Below, in pieces: positions 51,774-59,754 of a stretch of 64,000 nt of DNA. The notes below the pieces were generated by a model, which saw only the letters and a list, made by a program, of their open reading frames with translations, made no database searches and was not told the origin of the DNA. The stretch's first letter is position 1. Every line of letters begins with the position of its first letter. A program made the position numbers and the translations under genes. Origin of the DNA: Phytohabitans aurantiacus (GTDB lineage Bacteria > Actinomycetota > Actinomycetes > Mycobacteriales > Micromonosporaceae); the NCBI RefSeq assembly GCF_027923225.1, contig NZ_BSDI01000017.1, positions 155,904 through 219,903 on the forward strand, written 5' to 3'.

Positions 51774-53936
51774 ATGAGCCAGCCGTTCACACTGCCCACG
51801 TTCTACGTGCCGCACCCGGCGCGACTGAATCCCCACCTGGAGCGCGCGCGGACGCACTCCAAGGCATGGGCCCGGGACATGACGATGATCGAAGGCTCCC
51901 AGGTCTGGGACGAGCACGACTTCGACTCGCATGACTACGCCCTGCTGTGCGCCTACACGCACCCCGACTGCGGGGGCGACGCGCTCGACCTGGTGACCGA
52001 CTGGTACGTGTGGGTGTTCTTCTTCGACGACCACTTCCTCCAGTTCTACAAGCGCACCGGCGACCTGGCCGGCGCCACGGCGTACCTGGACCGGCTGCAC
52101 CTCTACATGCCGGTCGATGGTGGCTCCACACCGGAACCGACGAACTCCGTCGAACGTGGACTGGCCGACCTGTGGGCCCGCACCATCCCGGCGATGTCGA
52201 CGGCGTGGCGGGAACGCTTCGCGACCAGCACCCACCATCTGCTCGCCGAGTCGCTGTGGGAACTGCACAACATCAACGACAAGCGCCTGCCGAACCCGGT
52301 GGAGTATGTCGAGATGCGCCGGAAGGTGGGCGGGGCCCCCTGGTCGGCCGACCTCGTCGAATACGCCGTCGGCGCCGAGGTGCCGGCCGCGATCGCCGCG
52401 ACCCGGCCGATGCGGGTGCTGAAGGACACCTTCTCCGACGGCGTACACCTGCGCAACGACATCTTCTCCTACCAGCGGGAGACCGAGTCGGAAGGGGAAA
52501 TCAACAACGGCGTGCTGGTACTCGAACACTTCCTCGACTGTGGACCGCAGGAGGCCGCCAACGCCGTCAACGACCTGCTCACCTCCCGGCTGCAACAGTT
52601 CGAAAACACCGTATTCACCGAACTCCCACCGTTGTTCGTGGAGCATGGCCTCGATCCGGCTCAGTGCGCCGCCGTACTGGCCTACGTCAAAGGGCTGCAA
52701 GACTGGCAGTCCGGCGGCCACGAATGGCACCTGCGCTCCAGCCGCTACATGAACAGCGGCGCGCACGGTCAGTCGCTCGGCATCGGGATGTCGGCCAGCC
52801 GGTTGCGCTTCGCGAGCTTCACCCACGTGCCACACCAGGGCGTCGGCCCGTCCCGCCTGCCGGACATGACGATGCCGTACCAGTACACGATCAGCCCGCA
52901 CCTGGACGCCGCGCGTCGCGCGGTGGTCCCATGGGCGCGCGCCATGGGCTTTCTTGACGCGATGCCGGGAGTGACCGGCGCCGGCCTCTGGAACGAGGAA
53001 ACCCTGCGCGGCTTCGACTTCGCGCTCTGCGCCGCGGCCATCAACCCCACCGGTACGCCCGACGACGTGGACGTGTCGACCGGCTGGCTCACCTGGGGCA
53101 CCTACGCCGACGACTACTTCCCGGCGGTGTTCGGGCGCGCCCGCGACATGGTGGGGGCGAAACTGTTCACCGAGCGGCTGGAGGCGTTCCTGCCGATCGA
53201 CGGCACCGCGACACCACCACCGCTGAACGCCGTCGAACGCGGCCTGGCCGACCTGTGGCCACGCACCGCGGGCACAATGTCGACGGCGGGCAGACTCCAG
53301 TTCAGACAGTCCATCATGGATATGTGTCGAAGCTGGCTGTGGGAGCTGGCCAACCACATCCAGCATCGCATCCCCGATCCGGTCGACTACCTTGAGATGC
53401 GCCGGCTGACCTTCGGCTCAGACCTCACGATGGGCCTGGCACGCCTCACCCGCGGCCAGGCACTGCCGCCGGAGGTCTACCGGTCGCGGCCGATGCGCGC
53501 ACTCGACAACGCCGCCGCCGACTACTGCTGCCTGGTCAACGACATCTTCTCGTACCAGAAGGAGATCGAGTTCGAAGGCGAGCTGAACAACGGGGTGCTC
53601 GTCATCCAGAACTTCCTGGACTGCGACGCCCCACGGGCGATCGCGATCGCCAACGATCTGATGACCGGGCGGATGCGGCAGTTCCAGTACCTTGTCGACA
53701 CCGAGATTCCGTTGCTGTGCGACAGTTTCGCGCTCGAGGCGCCCGCGCGGGCGGCGCTCGATGGATACATCCAGGAGCTGAAAGACTGGATGTCGGGTGT
53801 GCTGCTGTGGCACCAGAAGACCAGCCGATACACCGAATCCGAGCTCCGATGGCGCCTCGTCGGCCCACCCGCACCCACCGGCCCGACCGGCCTGGGCACC
53901 ACAACCGCCCGCCTCCTCGACCTCATCCACCGCTAA
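51774..53936 (+). CDS. geoA: Geosmin synthase (germacradienol/geosmin synthase)
   Basis: A 720-residue bifunctional terpene synthase. The N-terminal domain (about 1-330) cyclises farnesyl diphosphate to germacradienol; the C-terminal domain (about 370-700) converts it to geosmin with loss of acetone. N-domain motifs: DDHFLQ at residues 85-90 (the usual form is DDHFLE) and NDIFSYQRETESEGE. C-domain motifs: DDYFP and NDIFSYQKEIEFEGE. Both domains contain the metal-binding NSE triad. Length is normal. It is a single gene; the product is the earthy odorant of actinomycetes. The long antisense frame (51711-53366) is an artefact of codon bias. Confidence 0.95.
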   Translation: MSQPFTLPTFYVPHPARLNPHLERARTHSKAWARDMTMIEGSQVWDEHDFDSHDYALLCAYTHPDCGGDALDLVTDWYVWVFFFDDHFLQFYKRTGDLAGATAYLDRLHLYMPVDGGSTPEPTNSVERGLADLWARTIPAMSTAWRERFATSTHHLLAESLWELHNINDKRLPNPVEYVEMRRKVGGAPWSADLVEYAVGAEVPAAIAATRPMRVLKDTFSDGVHLRNDIFSYQRETESEGEINNGVLVLEHFLDCGPQEAANAVNDLLTSRLQQFENTVFTELPPLFVEHGLDPAQCAAVLAYVKGLQDWQSGGHEWHLRSSRYMNSGAHGQSLGIGMSASRLRFASFTHVPHQGVGPSRLPDMTMPYQYTISPHLDAARRAVVPWARAMGFLDAMPGVTGAGLWNEETLRGFDFALCAAAINPTGTPDDVDVSTGWLTWGTYADDYFPAVFGRARDMVGAKLFTERLEAFLPIDGTATPPPLNAVERGLADLWPRTAGTMSTAGRLQFRQSIMDMCRSWLWELANHIQHRIPDPVDYLEMRRLTFGSDLTMGLARLTRGQALPPEVYRSRPMRALDNAAADYCCLVNDIFSYQKEIEFEGELNNGVLVIQNFLDCDAPRAIAIANDLMTGRMRQFQYLVDTEIPLLCDSFALEAPARAALDGYIQELKDWMSGVLLWHQKTSRYTESELRWRLVGPPAPTGPTGLGTTTARLLDLIHR

Positions 53937-54023
53937 CCTCACCTTCCCACCCGCCCGCGCGCCCTATCCGCGCGGGCGCGCCCCGCGCTCCCCGCTCGGC
54001 GCGGGCGCGCACGCCGCTCTCCC

Positions 54024-54106
54024 CGCCGATCAAGGGCGAATGCACGTGGTTGGATCTCTTTCGGCGTGCGTTTGCCCTTGATCGATGCGAATGTCCTTGA
54101 TCGGCG
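54024..54106 (+). repeat. 83-bp structured palindromic element, copy A
   Basis: Ends are inverted: CGCCGATCAAGG at the start and CCTTGATCGGCG at the end. Inside, a 19-bp arm GATCAAGGGCGAATGCACG (54028-54046) pairs with 54065-54083 around an 18-base loop. A tail (54084-54106) carries a second complement of the 5' arm. Two wobble-type pairs occur in the stem. The other full copy lies inverted at 55533-55615, nine differences of 83. The pair encloses the FN3-CBM2 gene at 54171-55172. Confidence 0.9.
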
Positions 54107-54170
54107 CGGGTTACGGCGGCGGCCGCGGCGCCGGGGTCGGCGGTGCTCCGGCCATCGGCCCGCGACCGCA

Positions 54171-55172
54171 CTACGTGATCGGGCAGGGGTGCGTGCCCGT
54201 GCTGGTGTTGAGCGTGAAGCCACTGGGCGACGGCGAACCGGTCGTATTGTTGGCGAGGAATCCGAAGCTCCCGGTGCCGCCCGGCCCGATGCGCGCGATG
54301 TACGACCGCGGTGTCGCCGTGCCCACGGTGCCATCACGGGTGACGGTCGCGCTGAAGCTGTACATGATGGTCTGCCCGGCGGGGAACGTGAACGTCACCG
54401 TCCAGTTCTCCACGATGGTGGCCTCGGTCATGTTCTCGATCGTGACCCCGATCTGGTACTGCTGACCGAATGTCTGCAGTTGCACGCGGCACGTCGGCGC
54501 TGGTTCGAGCGCGCGGGCGGTGAAGGTGAGCGGGTCGGAGCGGGGCGAGCGGTTGCCGTTGGCGTCGACCGCGACGACCGCGACCGTGTACGTGGTGCCC
54601 GGCGTCAGGTCGCGCAGGTAGACCGTCGTGATGTTGTTGGTCGACCAGTCGGTCCACACGCCGTCGACCTGGCGCTGCGCCCAGTACGCGTCGACCCGGT
54701 TGTTGTCGGTCGAGAAGCCGAACGTCAGCGTCGCCCAGGTCGTGCTGACCGGAAAGGCGCGCGGGACACCGGGTGTGGTCGGCGCTACGGAGTCGGGTAG
54801 TGGTCGCGTGCGGACCCAAAGCAGGGGCGTCGGGTTGCTGGCGGTGTGGTCCGAGCCGGCGACCGGATTGGCGATGACGCGGTACTCGTAGACCGAGTCG
54901 GGGTTGAGGTTCGCGTGCGTGTACGCGGTGCCGGACGTGGTGGCGAGGACGCGCCAGGGCCTGCCGACCATGTCGATGGTCTGGATCGTGTAGTCGGCGA
55001 CGGGACCAGCCGAGGGCGTCCAGGAGAACGACACGCTCGTGGTGGTGACCGCCGTCGCGACCGGTGTTCCGGGCGTGGGCAGTGGTGTGGCGGCGTGCGC
55101 GGGGGCCGCGACGACGAGCGCGCACGACACGGCTGTGCCGAGGATGGCCAACCTTCGGATAATGGAGACGAT
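54171..55172 (-). CDS. Secreted FN3-FN3-CBM2-like protein (degenerate binding face)
   Basis: 333 residues from ATG 55172 (GGAG six bases upstream). Signal peptide (RRLAILGTAVSCALVVAAPA, HAATPLP), two FN3 domains (about 30-120 and 125-215) and a C-terminal CBM2-like domain beginning CRVQLQTFGQQYQIGV. It has the same architecture as 24805-25941. The three cellulose-binding Trp positions are not Trp here (QQYQIG, YSFSATV, PRSYIARI), so plant or chitin binding is doubtful. The whole gene lies between two inverted copies of the 83-bp palindromic element. Confidence 0.8.
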   Translation of the reverse strand: MVSIIRRLAILGTAVSCALVVAAPAHAATPLPTPGTPVATAVTTTSVSFSWTPSAGPVADYTIQTIDMVGRPWRVLATTSGTAYTHANLNPDSVYEYRVIANPVAGSDHTASNPTPLLWVRTRPLPDSVAPTTPGVPRAFPVSTTWATLTFGFSTDNNRVDAYWAQRQVDGVWTDWSTNNITTVYLRDLTPGTTYTVAVVAVDANGNRSPRSDPLTFTARALEPAPTCRVQLQTFGQQYQIGVTIENMTEATIVENWTVTFTFPAGQTIMYSFSATVTRDGTVGTATPRSYIARIGPGGTGSFGFLANNTTGSPSPSGFTLNTSTGTHPCPIT

Positions 55173-55308
55173 CATCGATGCTCCGCGGTGGGCGAAGGGA
55201 CGGGAGGTCATGCTCGCACCGTCCGTTCCGCGACGCTCGCGATACTGAACACCGCCGGACACGGCGGCTCAGCCCGTACTCAGTTCGCGTCGGTCACGGC
55301 GGGTGCCG

Positions 55309-55333
55309 CGTGCATTCGCCCTTGATCGGCGGG
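55309..55333 (+). repeat. Partial arm of the 83-bp element
   Basis: CGTGCATTCGCCCTTGATC followed by GGCGGG matches one arm and end of the element, in the same orientation as the arm at 55593-55611. The loop and second arm are absent. It lies about 135 bp upstream of the FN3-CBM2 gene start. Confidence 0.7.
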
Positions 55334-55374
55334 AGGGGACGCCGCGCGCGGGGCGGCGTGGCGCGGACGTGGCG

Positions 55375-55530
55375 CGCGGAGGGCGCGGGCGCGGCGCGCG
55401 GCGCGCGGAGGGCGCGGCGTGGCGCGGGGGTGGCGCGCGGGCGTGGCGCGCGGAGGGCGCGGCGTGGCGTGGGGGTGGCGCGCGGGCGTGGCGCGCGGAG
55501 GGCGCGGCGTGGCGTGGGGCGCGCGGGGGT
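55375..55530. repeat. 45-bp GC-rich minisatellite
   Basis: The unit starting CGCGGAGGGCGCGGCGTGGC repeats at 55404, 55449 and 55494, exactly 45 bp apart, with a partial upstream unit at 55375. It is almost free of A and T. The period is 15 codons, but no frame looks coding (Arg/Ala/Gly-only). Frame-neutral spacing may be chance. Confidence 0.75.
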
Positions 55531-55532
55531 TG

Positions 55533-55615
55533 CGCCGATCAAGGGCTTTTGCATGGATCAAGGGCGAATACACGCGGAAAGAGATCCAACCACGTGTATT
55601 CGCCCTTGATCGGCG
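55533..55615 (-). repeat. 83-bp structured palindromic element, copy B
   Basis: Inverted copy of 54024-54106. Its arms, 55556-55574 and 55593-55611, are perfectly complementary over 19 bp. Compared with copy A, one stem pair changes from G-C to A-T on both sides, and two others change from wobble to Watson-Crick, so pairing is preserved while the sequence differs. The 18-base loop differs at a single position. Confidence 0.9.
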
Positions 55616-55672
55616 TACAGGGCGTGGCGACACGCCGTGCCGGGCTGACCTGGGAGCGGACGCGCGCGGAGA

Positions 55673-55718
55673 AGAGATCCAACCACGTGCATTCGCCCTT
55701 GATCGGCGGGGAGAGCGG
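55673..55718 (+). repeat. Partial copy of the palindromic element with flank
   Basis: 46 bp identical to the reverse complement of 54014-54059: half of the loop, one arm, the terminal inverted repeat and 11 bp of flank (GGGGAGAGCGG). The other arm has decayed. Identity beyond the element's end suggests a segmental duplication of copy A rather than an independent insertion. Confidence 0.85.
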
Positions 55719-55780
55719 GAAGGGCGGGAGGGGCGGGCGGTGCGTGTGGCGCCCACGGGCGTGGGGAAGCGGCGTAGGGG

Positions 55781-57142
55781 TTAGGTGAAGTTGAAGATTA
55801 AGGGGAAGGCTAGGACCACTGTCCAGGCCCAGGCGGCGTACACGACGAGGTAGCGGGTTTGCCAGTGTTCCAGGCGGGCGAAGGGCGCCCGCCCGCGTAC
55901 GAAGGACAGGAATAGCCACGCCGACCATGCCAGGTTGGTGAGCAGGATCAGGTTCTCGCCGAGCGCGGCCGTCTTGTTGGGACTGAAGCCCCACTCGGTG
56001 ATTCGGCCGGTGATCGCCAGCAGTACGAGCGCGTCGATTATCAAGGCGCTGACGACGAGTGCCAGTTGGACGTGGTCGAAGAGGCCGGGCCGGGCTGTCA
56101 GGTCGCGGGCGGAGATGGCGTACAGCAGCAGGCCGAGCACGACGACCAGCAGCAGGTCGAAGATGATGAGCACGTCGCGTTCGACGTCGATGCCGTTGGT
56201 GGTCCAGATGATGGCGACCAGGAAGGCGAGGAGCGTGGCCGCGAACAGTGGTGTGAAGACGCGGGTGAGCACCGGCGCCATGTTTTCGATGACGCTCTGC
56301 TTGGCCTCGACGAGCCATGCTGCCACGACGACGGCGGCCGCCGCGCCGCAGGGCAGGAGCCATTGGCTGATGAACTCCTCGGCGTTCAGGCCGATGGCCC
56401 GGAAGGTGCCCGCCGTGAAGGCCATCAGCACGCCGCCGCCCAGTCCAATGAGGACGAAGTAGATCAGCCACTCGCCGGTGAACCGGATGAAGTCCATCCG
56501 CCGCCGGTCGGAACGCCAGTCGCCGCCGACGTAGGCTATGCCGACGACCAGCCACAGCGCGAGCGGCAGGTGGATCGCCGAGAGTATGAGGGACTGCGAG
56601 TCCTCGTCGAGCGGGTACGCGTTCGCGGCGACCGCGCCGACGGCGAACAGTAGTGCCAGTACACCGATCACACGCGGGCTGACCCGGCGCTGCCACGCGA
56701 AGTACACGGACAATGCTGGCAGGGCGAACAGGCTCGCGTTTCGCGCGTAGAACACGTCGCCGTCGCCCGCCATGTCCTGCCCGAACAGGGCAGGGGCTTT
56801 CACCGCGAGCGCCGCCGCGGCCGCGCAGAGCACCATGACGATCAGCTCGCGCCGGGAGCGGGTGGCGGCGGGCGTGTCCGGTTCGGCGGGCAGTACGAGC
56901 TGTTTCCACAGCCGTTCGGAGTGCTCGCGGGCGAACTCCCGCGACAGCTCGTCGAGGCTGCCCATGCGCTTGACGGCGATCAGGAACGCCTCGTCGGCTC
57001 GCAGGCCGGCCTCGGTCAGCTCGGAGATGCGGCTGCGGAGGTGGTCCTCCAGCTCCTCGACGTCGGTGTTGTGCAGCTCGCGGCGGCGGTGCGTGTAGGC
57101 ACGCCATTCGGCGATCTGGCCTTCGAGTTCGTCCACGCTCAT
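55781..57142 (-). CDS. Permease-prefix-domain membrane protein
   Basis: 453 residues from ATG 57142. The soluble start MSVDELEGQIAEWRAYTHRR to AFLIAVKRMGSLDELSREFA is the 'permease prefix domain 1' (HAAS-like) found in proteins coupled to PadR regulators. About ten membrane helices follow. It overlaps the PadR gene by ATGA. The membrane part may act as a transporter or signalling component; not defined. Confidence 0.75.
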   Translation of the reverse strand: MSVDELEGQIAEWRAYTHRRRELHNTDVEELEDHLRSRISELTEAGLRADEAFLIAVKRMGSLDELSREFAREHSERLWKQLVLPAEPDTPAATRSRRELIVMVLCAAAAALAVKAPALFGQDMAGDGDVFYARNASLFALPALSVYFAWQRRVSPRVIGVLALLFAVGAVAANAYPLDEDSQSLILSAIHLPLALWLVVGIAYVGGDWRSDRRRMDFIRFTGEWLIYFVLIGLGGGVLMAFTAGTFRAIGLNAEEFISQWLLPCGAAAAVVVAAWLVEAKQSVIENMAPVLTRVFTPLFAATLLAFLVAIIWTTNGIDVERDVLIIFDLLLVVVLGLLLYAISARDLTARPGLFDHVQLALVVSALIIDALVLLAITGRITEWGFSPNKTAALGENLILLTNLAWSAWLFLSFVRGRAPFARLEHWQTRYLVVYAAWAWTVVLAFPLIFNFT

Positions 57143-57513
57143 CGCCCCGCCTCCCACGCCGGCGCCGGGATCGGCTTGACGGACTGGGCGGCGTTCCAGA
57201 CGCCTCGCAGCGCGTCGACGACGGTGGCCCACTGCCGGCGCTGCTCGGCGAGCTCGGCCAGGCCCTGGTCGGTGATGCGGTAGTACTTGCGGCGGCGTTC
57301 ACCGGGCGGGGTCTGCCAGGCCGACACCACGTGGCCGAGCCGCTCCAGGCGGTGCAGCAGCGGGTACAGCAGGCCGTCGGTCCACTCCAGCTCGCCGCCG
57401 GACAGCTCGTTGACCTGCTTGAGGATCGCGTAGCCGTAATTCTCGCCCTCGGCGAGGATCCCCAGCACCAGCGGCGTCGCGGAGGCCGCGACGAGGTCCT
57501 TCGTGATGTACAT
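57139..57513 (-). CDS. PadR-family transcriptional regulator
   Basis: 124 residues from ATG 57513 (MYITKDLVAASATPLVLGIL). The PadR winged helix has EGENYGYAILKQVNELSGGE, WTDGLLYPLLHRLERLGHVV and YYRITDQGLAELAEQRRQWA, typical of the PadR-s1 type linked to permease-prefix proteins. It overlaps the next gene by 4 bp and has a dyad operator upstream. It probably represses its own operon. Confidence 0.85.
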   Translation of the reverse strand: MYITKDLVAASATPLVLGILAEGENYGYAILKQVNELSGGELEWTDGLLYPLLHRLERLGHVVSAWQTPPGERRRKYYRITDQGLAELAEQRRQWATVVDALRGVWNAAQSVKPIPAPAWEAGR

Positions 57514-57526
57514 CCGACTCCCAACC

Positions 57527-57554
57527 CTAGAACTGCGATGCATAGTAGTTCTAG
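57527..57554. promoter_or_regulatory. PadR-type dyad operator
   Basis: CTAGAACT (57527-57534) and AGTTCTAG (57547-57554) form a perfect 8-bp dyad with a 12-base spacer, 14 bp upstream of the PadR start. Symmetric sites at this position are usual for PadR autoregulation. Confidence 0.65.
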
Positions 57555-57624
57555 GTATCACGACCACGCAATGTCAGGGGGCGGCACTACGCTGTGGCGA
57601 GCGGAATGACACGGGGAGGTCATC

Positions 57625-59754
57625 ATGGCGGTCGCTGAGGTGGGGCCGGTCGTCGACGCGGCGCGCGCGGAGCCGTTCGAGTCGCCGGGTGCCTACGAGG
57701 AGGCGATCGCCGAGATCAGGGCGGCCGCCACGACGTATTACAGCGGTTCCGAGCTGCGCATGGACGACGCGACCTACGACGCGCTGATCGCGCGGGTCGC
57801 GGCGACCGAGGCGGCGCACCCGGAGTGGAAGGCCGAAGACACGCCCACCGAGGTGGTCGCCGCCGGCGCCGGGGTGATCGGCGATATCGAGCACAGCTCG
57901 CCGATGCTCAGCCTCGACAACGTCTTCGACGAGGAGACGCTGCGGCGGTGGGGCGCCCGGCTGGAGCGGCTGCTGGGCCGCCCGGCTGGCGGATACACGG
58001 TGGAGCCGAAGATCGATGGTCTGGCGATCGCGGCGCGCTACGTCGACGGCGCGCTGACCTTGGTGGCCACGCGCGGCGACGGCCGCGCGGGGGAGGACGT
58101 GACCGGGCAGGCCCGACGGGCGGTCGGCCTGCCGGCCCGGCTGGCCGAGCCGGTCACCGTCGAGATCCGCGGCGAGGTCTTCATGACCGACGCCGACTTC
58201 GTCGAGGCCAACCGGTTGCGCACCGGGCAGGGCGAGCCGGCGTTCGCGCACCCGCGCAGCGCCGCGGCCGGCACGCTGCGCGCCGTCGACCGTGCCTACG
58301 ACGCGCCGCTGTCCTTCCTGGCATACGCGGTGCAGAGGCCCGAGGGCGGCGACAGCGAGCCGGTGCCGCACTCGGCGGCGATGGCGCGCCTCAGCGAGCT
58401 CGGCGTGGCGACCACGGCGACGTCCTCGGCGGGGATGCCGCTGTGCGCGAGCCTCGACGAGGTTCTGGCCGCGGTCGCGACGCTGGAGGCGCGCCGGGGC
58501 GAGCTGGGGTTCGGCGTCGACGGTGCGGTGATCAAGGCCGATCTGCCCGCCGATCGCGAGCAGGCCGGTTTCTCTAGCCGCGCGCCACGCTGGGGCATCG
58601 CGTACAAGTTTCCCGCCGACACCCGCACCACCCGGCTGCTCGGCATCGAGGTCCAGGTGGGGCGCACCGGCATCATCACGCCGGTCGCCGTCCTGGAGCC
58701 GGTGGTGGTCAGCGGCGTCACCGTCACGTCCGCCACCCTGCACAACTTCGACGACCTGGCCCGCCGCAACGTGCGCGTCGGCGACACGGTGTTCGTGCGG
58801 CGCGCCGGCGACGTCATCCCCGAGATCACCGGCGCCAAGCTCGACGACCGTCCCGCCGACTCGGTGGCGTTCGAGCCGCCGGCCGTCTGCCCGCGGTGCG
58901 ACGGCGAGATCGACCGGTCCCAGAAGCGGTGGCGCTGCACGCGGGGCCGGGCCTGCGGCGCCCACGAGTCGCTGGCGTACTACACCGCCCGCGACTCGAT
59001 GGATATCGAGGGCCTCGGCGACAAGATCATCAACATGCTGGTGGCCGCAGGGCTCGTCACCGACCCGGCCGACCTGTACGACCTGGAGGTGGCCACGCTC
59101 GTCGGGCTCGACCGCATGGGTGAGGTCTCGGCCGGCAAGCTCGTGGCCAACATCGAGGCGTCCAAGCAGCGGCCACTGTCGCGCGTGCTGACCGGCCTGG
59201 GCGTGCGCATGACCGGCCGGTCGATCTCGCGGCGGCTCGCCCGGCACTTCGGCACCATGGCGGCACTGACCGCCGCCACCGCCGAAGACCTCCAGCGGGT
59301 CGACGGCATCGGCCCCGAACGCGCCGTGACCATCGCCGCGGAGCTGGCCGAGCTGGCCCCGGTGATCGCCAAGCTCACCGAGCGCGGCGTCAACATGACC
59401 GAGCCCGGCAGCCCGGCTCTGGAGGCCCCCGCGGTGCCCGCCGGGCTGCTGCCGTTGTGCAAGCCCGACGGCACCCCGATGACCGTGGTGGTCACCGGAT
59501 CGGTGCCGGGCCTGACCCGCAACGAGGGCAACGAGGCCGTCGAGACGCTGGGCGGCAAGTCCTCCGGCTCGGTGTCCAAACGCACCGACCTGGTCGTGGT
59601 CGGTGACGGCGCCGGCAGCAAGGCCGACAAGGCGGAGCAGCTCGGCGTGCCGGTCCTGCCCGCCGACCGGTTCGCCGCGCTCCTACAGGCCCACAACACC
59701 GGCGACGCCGACACCATCCGGTCCATCCTGGAGGATCAGGCGCTCAGGCGTTGA
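57625..59754 (+). CDS. ligA: NAD-dependent DNA ligase (LigA paralogue)
   Basis: A 709-residue ligase with GGGGAGG before ATG 57625. The Ia/adenylation domain has the nucleophile Lys in VEPKIDGLAIAARYVDGALT (K129). VEIRGEVFM and PRSAAAGTLR are further nucleotidyltransferase motifs. The OB region has KFPADTRTTRLLGIEVQVGR. A four-Cys zinc finger (CPRCDG...CTRGRAC), HhH repeats and a C-terminal BRCT domain complete it. The zinc finger and BRCT are more divergent than in the housekeeping LigA, so this is probably a second ligase with a repair role. It converges on, and overlaps by 11 bp, the response-regulator gene. Confidence 0.8.
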   Translation: MAVAEVGPVVDAARAEPFESPGAYEEAIAEIRAAATTYYSGSELRMDDATYDALIARVAATEAAHPEWKAEDTPTEVVAAGAGVIGDIEHSSPMLSLDNVFDEETLRRWGARLERLLGRPAGGYTVEPKIDGLAIAARYVDGALTLVATRGDGRAGEDVTGQARRAVGLPARLAEPVTVEIRGEVFMTDADFVEANRLRTGQGEPAFAHPRSAAAGTLRAVDRAYDAPLSFLAYAVQRPEGGDSEPVPHSAAMARLSELGVATTATSSAGMPLCASLDEVLAAVATLEARRGELGFGVDGAVIKADLPADREQAGFSSRAPRWGIAYKFPADTRTTRLLGIEVQVGRTGIITPVAVLEPVVVSGVTVTSATLHNFDDLARRNVRVGDTVFVRRAGDVIPEITGAKLDDRPADSVAFEPPAVCPRCDGEIDRSQKRWRCTRGRACGAHESLAYYTARDSMDIEGLGDKIINMLVAAGLVTDPADLYDLEVATLVGLDRMGEVSAGKLVANIEASKQRPLSRVLTGLGVRMTGRSISRRLARHFGTMAALTAATAEDLQRVDGIGPERAVTIAAELAELAPVIAKLTERGVNMTEPGSPALEAPAVPAGLLPLCKPDGTPMTVVVTGSVPGLTRNEGNEAVETLGGKSSGSVSKRTDLVVVGDGAGSKADKAEQLGVPVLPADRFAALLQAHNTGDADTIRSILEDQALRR

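Noticed and set aside
51711..53366. 551-codon open frame antisense to the geosmin synthase
   Set aside because: High GC bias at third codon positions creates long antisense frames. The product is His/Arg/Val-rich without family resemblance, while the sense frame has clear terpene-synthase motifs.
55303..55788. 161-codon frame over the minisatellite and repeats
   Set aside because: It encodes Arg/Gly/Ala repeats produced by the 45-bp minisatellite, and the KRSNHVHSPLIGGESG pieces come from the palindromic element, not a protein.
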